From DATDCY01 sp031406795 [NCBI: Candidatus Rokuibacteriota bacterium] (GTDB lineage Bacteria > JAUVQV01), in assembly GCA_031406795.1 (NCBI GenBank), contig JANOHV010000090.1, positions 1 through 26,583 of the forward strand: 26,583 nucleotides of DNA. Reading direction: 5' to 3'. Position numbers and translations under genes: made by a program. Under the pieces are notes generated by a model. That model saw only the letters and a program-made list of their open reading frames with translations, did not search any database and was not told the DNA's origin. Of the stretch, positions 22,338 through 26,583 are shown piece after piece; the stretch's first letter is position 1, and the number at the start of each line of letters is the position of its first letter.

Positions 22338-23519
22338 TTGTTCATGCTCGCCTGCCTCATCGCGACGCCTGCGGCGGCCGCCGCCGAGCCGCCGGCCGCC
22401 CTCGAAATCGACGCGCTGCCCCCGCTGCGCGTCGCCCAGGTGCTGGTCTTCCGCGGCACGACTCCCGCCGAGATCGAGGCCAGCCTCGCCCGCCTCAAGG
22501 ACGCGGGGGTCACCACCGTCTTCGTCCGCGTCTTCCAGAATCGCGGCGACCGGCCGCTCTTCTACGGCGGGCGCCCCACCCCGGCCGTCGGCGTCTACTT
22601 CCCGAGCGCCGCCGCGCCCGTAGTCGCCGACGACCTCGGCGTCGTCAGCGCGGCCTGCCGCCGGCTCGGCCTCGCGGTCTACGCCTGGATGACGACGCGG
22701 GCCTGCGACTGGCTCCTCGAGGAACGCCCCGACCTGGCCGACTTGCGCTACGACAGCGCAGCCGGCACGGTGCTGCCGGCGGCGCGCTTGAACATTTTCC
22801 ACCCCGAGGTGCGCCGGCGGCTGACCGCGGTCTTTCGCGACCTGGCGCGCGCCGACATCGACGGCGTGCTCTTCCAGGACGACCTGGTGCTCAAGCCCGG
22901 CGAGGGGCTCTCTCCCGAGGCGATCGAGGCCTACCTCGAAGAGAGCGGAACGGTGGTCTCGCCCGGCGTGCTCTTCGCGGGTGCCGCCGACGCGGGCGCG
23001 GCCGCGATCTTCTCGCCGGCCTTCTATCGCGAGGCGTTCTGGCCCTGGGCCGCCTGGAAGAACCGGGAGTTGCTCGATCTGGCGCAGGAGCTGATGGCGG
23101 CGGCGCGCGAGGTGCGCCCCGGACTGCGGTTCGCGCTGAATCTGTACTACGAGTCGGTCCTCAACCCGCGGATGGCGCTCGCCTGGTACGCGCAGGACCT
23201 CGGGGTGGCGCGAAGCCGCCCCTTCGACTACTTTTCTCTCATGAGCTACCACCGGCAGATCGGCCGCGAACTCTCGTACACCCCGGAGGACGCCATCGCG
23301 GCGCTCGGGGTGCTCAGCCGGCAGGCCGTCGCCGTCGCCGGGAACCCGGCGCGCGTCATCGTCAAGGTGCAGTCGCTCGACTGGGAGACGCGCGAACTGA
23401 TCCCGGCGGATGAGTTCGACCGCGCCCTCGGCGCCGCCGCGGCCGGCGTCAGCCTGGCCTTCGTGCGCGGGCTCGAGGACCCGCCGCTGGATGTGGTCCG
23501 GCGGCATTTTCGCCGCTAG
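22338..23519 (+). CDS. Exported PgaB C-terminal-like glycoside hydrolase
   Basis: About 393 aa. A short hydrophobic leader (MLACLIATPAAAAAE) is followed by a TIM-barrel-like domain. The sequence tracks the C-terminal hydrolase domain of PgaB/HmsF: RVAQVLVFRGTTPAEIEASLARLKDAGVTTVFVRVFQ, VYFPSAAAPVVADDLGVVSAACRRLGLAVYAWM, LNIFHPEVRRRLTAVFRDLARADIDGVLFQDDLVLKPGE (acidic active-site region), RFALNLYYESVLNP and FDYFSLMSY. PgaB cleaves poly-beta-1,6-N-acetylglucosamine. Here the N-terminal deacetylase domain is absent. Starts TTG 22338 and ATG 22344 are both possible; a CTG at 22326 overlapping the coaE stop (CTGA) has better ribosome-site spacing and would lengthen the signal peptide. Confidence 0.82.
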   Translation: MFMLACLIATPAAAAAEPPAALEIDALPPLRVAQVLVFRGTTPAEIEASLARLKDAGVTTVFVRVFQNRGDRPLFYGGRPTPAVGVYFPSAAAPVVADDLGVVSAACRRLGLAVYAWMTTRACDWLLEERPDLADLRYDSAAGTVLPAARLNIFHPEVRRRLTAVFRDLARADIDGVLFQDDLVLKPGEGLSPEAIEAYLEESGTVVSPGVLFAGAADAGAAAIFSPAFYREAFWPWAAWKNRELLDLAQELMAAAREVRPGLRFALNLYYESVLNPRMALAWYAQDLGVARSRPFDYFSLMSYHRQIGRELSYTPEDAIAALGVLSRQAVAVAGNPARVIVKVQSLDWETRELIPADEFDRALGAAAAGVSLAFVRGLEDPPLDVVRRHFRR

Positions 23520-23587
23520 GGATTCGCGGATCACGGACTAAAAGAATTGCGAACGCGTGCTTACCGACGTCAGGTGAAATGCATTTC

Positions 23588-23612
23588 GGGAGGGTTTAAG
23601 ACCCTCCCCTAC
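23588..23612. repeat. Palindromic element (copy 3), intergenic
   Basis: GGGAGGGT (23588-23595) and ACCCTCCC (23601-23608) are complementary around TTAAG, followed by CTAC. It belongs to the same general type as the two copies in hsdR, and ends 3 bp before a possible start codon. Confidence 0.65.
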
Positions 23613-23615
23613 AAT

Positions 23616-25181
23616 ATGCTAAACCTGCTCACTGCTGTATTGCTGGGCCTCGCCGCCGTGGCCGGTGCGGCGGATGCGGCGGATGCGGCGGGAGCGGCGG
23701 CACAAACCAGCGGTCCGCACGGGGCCGTTACAGCGGAAGGAGTGAACGCCATGAACAGCATCAGCCTGCAATTCGCGGAGTTCAAGGGTGACGCCGCGGA
23801 GCTTGCGCGGCGGATCGACGCGATGATCGCCGCCGCGCCGCCGTCGCAGCGCAAGGAAGCGCCGCTGGCGATCGTCTCCCCGCACGCCGGCTACGTCTAC
23901 TCCGGGCCGATCGCCGCTCACGCCTACCGCGCCGTGCAGGGGCAGAGCTACGACACCGTCGTCGTGATCGGTCCCAGCCACCGCGACGCCTTCACCGGCC
24001 TGTCGGTGTACGACACGACCCGCTTCGACACGCCGCTCGGCCCGATCCCGTGCGACCGCGAGCTGATCGGTCAGCTCATCGGCGCGCACCCGAACATCAG
24101 CTACCGGCCGTCGGCGCACCGCGACGAGCACTCGCTCGAGGTCCAGGTCCCGTTCCTGCAGCGGGCGCTCACCGGCTTCAAGCTGGTCATGGTCGTCGTC
24201 GGCGGGCGCGACCCCGAGGCCGAGCTGACGCTTGTCAACGCCCTCGTCGCCTTTGCGAAACAGCGGCGCGTGCTGGTGGTCGCCAGTTCGGATCTCTCGC
24301 ACTATCACGGCTACGCGGAGGCGAACCAGCTCGACGCCGTGGCGCTCGCCTCCATCGCGGCGCTCGACACGCAGGCGCTGGTCAGGGACATCGGCGCCGA
24401 GCGCTGCGAAGCCTGCGGCATCCTGCCGGTGCTGATCACGATGGACTACGTGAAGCGGCTGGGCGCGCAGCGCGGCGTGCTGCTCAAGCAGGCGAACTCG
24501 GGTGACACCGCGGGGCCGAAGGATCGGGTCGTCGGCTACGCGGCGCTGGCGTTCTGGCGGGACGGGGCGGCGGCCGGCGGGAAGAACGGCGGGAACCCGG
24601 CCGAGAAATCCGCCGCGAACCAGGCCGCGGCCGTGTCCGTCGGCCGCCTCGACGGCGCGGCGCGGGCCGAACTGCTCGGCATCGCGCGGCGGGCAATCGC
24701 GGAGAGCGTGCGCGACAGCCAGCGCACGGAGCCGAAGAGCGCAAACCCGGCGCTGCAGACCCCGCAGGGCGCGTTCGTCACCATCACCATCGGGGGCGAG
24801 CTGCGCGGGTGCATCGGGACGTTCCGCGAGGACACGCCGCTGTACCGCACCGTCGCGCAGATGGCCGTGGCTGCCGCGCGCGAGGACCCGCGCTTCCCGC
24901 CGCTGACGGTTGCCGAGCTGCCGAAGATCCACGTCGAGATCTCGGCGCTGACACCGATGAAGCCGGTTGCCGACATCCGCGAGATCGAGGTCGGCCGCCA
25001 CGGGCTCTACATCACCCGGGGCTTCAACTCCGGCGTGCTGCTGCCGCAGGTGGCCACCGACTACGGCTGGGACCGCACGACCTTCCTCGAGCAGACCTGC
25101 CGCAAGGCCGGCCTGCCGAAGAACGCCTGGCAGGAGGGCGCGAAGATCCTCAGCTTCGAGGCGGAGGTCTTCGGCGAGTAG
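23616..25181 (+). CDS. Memo-AMMECR1 fusion (AmmeMemoRadiSam proteins B+A)
   Basis: 521 aa from ATG 23616. The Memo-like part (about 55-310) has SPHAGYVYSGPIAAHAY (H90), VIGPSHRDAF (H122), RDEHSLEVQVPFLQ, SSDLSHYHGYAEANQLD and EACGILPV (C267), matching the metal-site His/His/Cys pattern of Memo. The AMMECR1 part (about 345-521) has TPQGAFVTITIGGELRGCIGTF, with the invariant LRGCIG (C399), and DPRFPPLTVAELPKIHVEISALTP. These two proteins form the AmmeMemoRadiSam set with a radical-SAM protein absent from this window. From 23616 the N-terminus is signal-like (MLNLLTAVLLGLAAVAGA). From ATG 23751, which has an ideal AAGGAG 8 nt upstream, it would be cytoplasmic. The start is therefore unresolved. 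Confidence 0.88.
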   Translation: MLNLLTAVLLGLAAVAGAADAADAAGAAAQTSGPHGAVTAEGVNAMNSISLQFAEFKGDAAELARRIDAMIAAAPPSQRKEAPLAIVSPHAGYVYSGPIAAHAYRAVQGQSYDTVVVIGPSHRDAFTGLSVYDTTRFDTPLGPIPCDRELIGQLIGAHPNISYRPSAHRDEHSLEVQVPFLQRALTGFKLVMVVVGGRDPEAELTLVNALVAFAKQRRVLVVASSDLSHYHGYAEANQLDAVALASIAALDTQALVRDIGAERCEACGILPVLITMDYVKRLGAQRGVLLKQANSGDTAGPKDRVVGYAALAFWRDGAAAGGKNGGNPAEKSAANQAAAVSVGRLDGAARAELLGIARRAIAESVRDSQRTEPKSANPALQTPQGAFVTITIGGELRGCIGTFREDTPLYRTVAQMAVAAAREDPRFPPLTVAELPKIHVEISALTPMKPVADIREIEVGRHGLYITRGFNSGVLLPQVATDYGWDRTTFLEQTCRKAGLPKNAWQEGAKILSFEAEVFGE

Positions 25182-25193
25182 GGCCGGCTGCTG

Positions 25194-26360
25194 CTACAGG
25201 CCCGCGGCCTTCTTCAACTCCGCGGCCTTGTCGGTGAGCTCCCACGTGAACTCCGGCTCCTGGCGCCCGAAGTGCCCGAACGCGGCGGTCTTCTTGTAGA
25301 TCGGCCGCAGCAGATCGAGGTGCTTGATGATCCCCTTCGGCTTGAGCGGAAAGACCTCGCGGATCAGCTGGCGGATCTTCTCGAGGGTGATCTTCTCGGT
25401 GCCGAAGCAATCGACGAAGACCGAGATCGGGTCAGCGACGCCGATCGCGTAGGCGAGCTGGACCTCGATCTTGTCGCAGAGACCGGCGGCGACGATATTC
25501 TTGGCGATGTAGCGCCCCATGTAGGAGGCCGAGCGGTCGACCTTGCTCGGGTCCTTGCCCGAGAAGCAGCCGCCGCCGTGACTGCCGCAGCCGCCGTAGG
25601 TGTCGACGATGATCTTGCGGCCGGTCAGGCCCGTGTCGCCGTGCGGCCCGCCGATGACGAAGCGACCGGTGGGGTTCACGTGGTAGGTGATGCGCTCCTC
25701 GTCCAGCAGCTCGCGGGGGATCACCGGCTTGATCACGTGCTCGATCAGGTCCTCGCGGATCTTCTTCAGCGTCACGTCCGGGTCGTGCTGGGTGGAGATG
25801 ACGATGGTGTCGACACGCACCGGCTTGTCGTTCGCGTACTCGACGGTGACCTGGGTCTTGCCGTCGGGGCGAAGGTAGCGGATCAGGTCCGAGCGGCGGC
25901 AGTCGGAGAGCCGTTTGGCGAGCTTGTGGGCCAGCAGGATCGGCATCGGCATCAGCTCGACCGTCTCGTTCGAGGCGTAGCCGAACATGATGCCCTGGTC
26001 GCCGGCGCCCTGCTCGTGGTCCTTCTCCTCGTTGACGCCCATCGCGATGTCGGGCGACTGCCCCTGGATCGCGGTGAGCACGCCGCAGGTCTCGTAGTCG
26101 AAGCCGTAGGCGGCGTCGGTGTAGCCGATCTCCTTGATCGTCTCGCGGACGATCTTCGGGATGTCGGCGTAGACCTTGGTCGTGATCTCGCCGGCAACGA
26201 ACGCGAGGCCCGTCGTGACGATCGTCTCGCACGCCACGCGGCCGTAGGGGTCCTCCGCGAGGATCGCATCGAGAACCGCGTCGGAGATCTGGTCGGCGAT
26301 CTTGTCGGGGTGCCCCTCGGTCACCGATTCCGAAGTGAACAGGTAATCTTTCGACTCCAT
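25194..26360 (-). CDS. metK: S-adenosylmethionine synthetase
   Basis: 388 aa, cytoplasmic; makes SAM from methionine and ATP. Landmarks: [25 protein letters not shown] (methionine/ATP site, GHPDK at 16-20), [12 protein letters not shown] (the conserved GDQG loop), [25 protein letters not shown], and [19 protein letters not shown] (phosphate-binding Lys residues). [10 protein letters not shown] has Ser where E. coli has Arg before the HGGG; eukaryotic enzymes have Ala there, so this is not a loss. The frame is open to 26411, but ATG 26360 has GGGAGG 6-7 nt upstream and the conserved start. Its stop is 12 bp from that of the Memo-AMMECR1 gene (convergent). The leader is only about 35 nt, leaving no room for a SAM riboswitch. 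Confidence 0.97.
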   Translation of the reverse strand: MESKDYLFTSESVTEGHPDKIADQISDAVLDAILAEDPYGRVACETIVTTGLAFVAGEITTKVYADIPKIVRETIKEIGYTDAAYGFDYETCGVLTAIQGQSPDIAMGVNEEKDHEQGAGDQGIMFGYASNETVELMPMPILLAHKLAKRLSDCRRSDLIRYLRPDGKTQVTVEYANDKPVRVDTIVISTQHDPDVTLKKIREDLIEHVIKPVIPRELLDEERITYHVNPTGRFVIGGPHGDTGLTGRKIIVDTYGGCGSHGGGCFSGKDPSKVDRSASYMGRYIAKNIVAAGLCDKIEVQLAYAIGVADPISVFVDCFGTEKITLEKIRQLIREVFPLKPKGIIKHLDLLRPIYKKTAAFGHFGRQEPEFTWELTDKAAELKKAAGL

Positions 26361-26399
26361 TATCTTCCTCCCATTGCCAATCCGCCTGTGCAACCCGGT

Positions 26400-26428
26400 C
26401 TTGTAGCACACAACCGCTCGGTCTTCAA
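26400..26428 (-). promoter_or_regulatory. Promoter of metK
   Basis: On the minus strand, TTGAAG (26428-26423), a 17-bp spacer and TACAAG (26405-26400) with extended TG. The region to the right edge holds no gene. Confidence 0.6.
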
Positions 26429-26439
26429 TGAAAAACCGC

Positions 26440-26474
26440 GAGACCCCACGGCTACGTCAAAGTCCGTCGGTCTC
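26440..26474. other. Inverted repeat upstream of the metK promoter
   Basis: GAGACC (26440-26445) and GGTCTC (26469-26474), with ACGG (26448-26451) and CCGT (26464-26467) inside. It could be a terminator stem of an outside gene or a protein site; there is no U-tract. Confidence 0.3.
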
Positions 26475-26583
26475 CCGAGGCGGCTCGGCGAGCAATGGTG
26501 GCACCCACGGGCCCAACCGTACGGCTACGGGGCTGATCCGGGTTGCGAGAGGGGTGCAAGAACGCGGCAGCGGGTGCCTGAGG

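Noticed and set aside
21567-23534. 655-codon minus-strand frame opposite coaE and the glycoside hydrolase
   Set aside because: Typical antisense open frame in high-GC DNA; the plus-strand genes have clear families.
25590-25660. MetK active-site change (Ser before HGGG)
   Set aside because: Other MetK groups have Ala at this place, and the catalytic Lys and Arg residues are kept, so it is normal variation.
26361-26583. SAM riboswitch before metK
   Set aside because: The promoter leaves only about 35 nt of leader, and no SAM aptamer motifs were found.

Overview
The window is a high-GC bacterial chromosome segment. GC-rich third codon positions, a tungstate (Tup) transporter, GT9 LPS glycosyltransferase, omptin and entericidin-type lipoproteins, and an S-adenosylhomocysteine (SAH) riboswitch in front of ahcY all point to a Gram-negative proteobacterium. 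Most likely it belongs to the former Deltaproteobacteria (Desulfobacterota/Desulfuromonadia-like). That placement is inference from gene content, not from a marker-gene search.

Layout. (1) 1-5092, plus strand, accessory/defence-like: a PIN-like remnant at the left edge, a Phd/ParE-type toxin-antitoxin pair, a type I restriction subunit HsdR, and an overlapping YgjP/DUF45 zinc protease. hsdM and hsdS are not in the window. hsdR carries two short palindromic elements in-frame. (2) 5136-8838, minus strand: a tungstate-uptake operon, regulator-tupA-tupB-tupC, behind one promoter that contains 10-bp iterated repeats. (3) 8950-9113: an intergenic repeat unit. Then a cold-shock gene with promoter, long leader and terminator, and a divergent lipoprotein. 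(4) 10079-13114, plus strand: an LTA-synthase-like sulfatase, a DUF1858 protein and a lipoprotein. (5) 13131-17655, minus strand: ahcY with SAH riboswitch and promoter, an omptin protease, a cupin, a relic of an FtsX permease, and a GT9 glycosyltransferase. (6) 17741-20552: an alpha/beta hydrolase, an unrecognised 122-aa protein with a structured leader, a DUF1289 protein, an entericidin-like lipoprotein, and an AbiEii-type nucleotidyltransferase with a small overlapping partner. (7) 20626-21502, minus strand: initiator tRNA with promoter and terminator, and an SH3 protein. (8) 21604-25181, plus strand: coaE, a PgaB-C-like glycoside hydrolase and a Memo-AMMECR1 fusion, convergent with metK (minus strand) at the right end.

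Functional themes. metK makes SAM and ahcY removes SAH, so both halves of the methyl cycle lie in the window, and ahcY appears to be controlled by SAH itself. The tup cluster supplies tungstate for tungsto/molybdo-enzymes. Several envelope genes (omptin, GT9, LTA-synthase-like enzyme, four lipoproteins or exported proteins, PgaB-like hydrolase) are scattered between them.

The most interesting items are the SAH riboswitch with a visible competing hairpin, the in-frame palindromes in hsdR, the iteron-like operator of the tup regulator, a structured leader that may mask a ribosome binding site, and an omptin with complete catalytic residues outside the enterobacteria.
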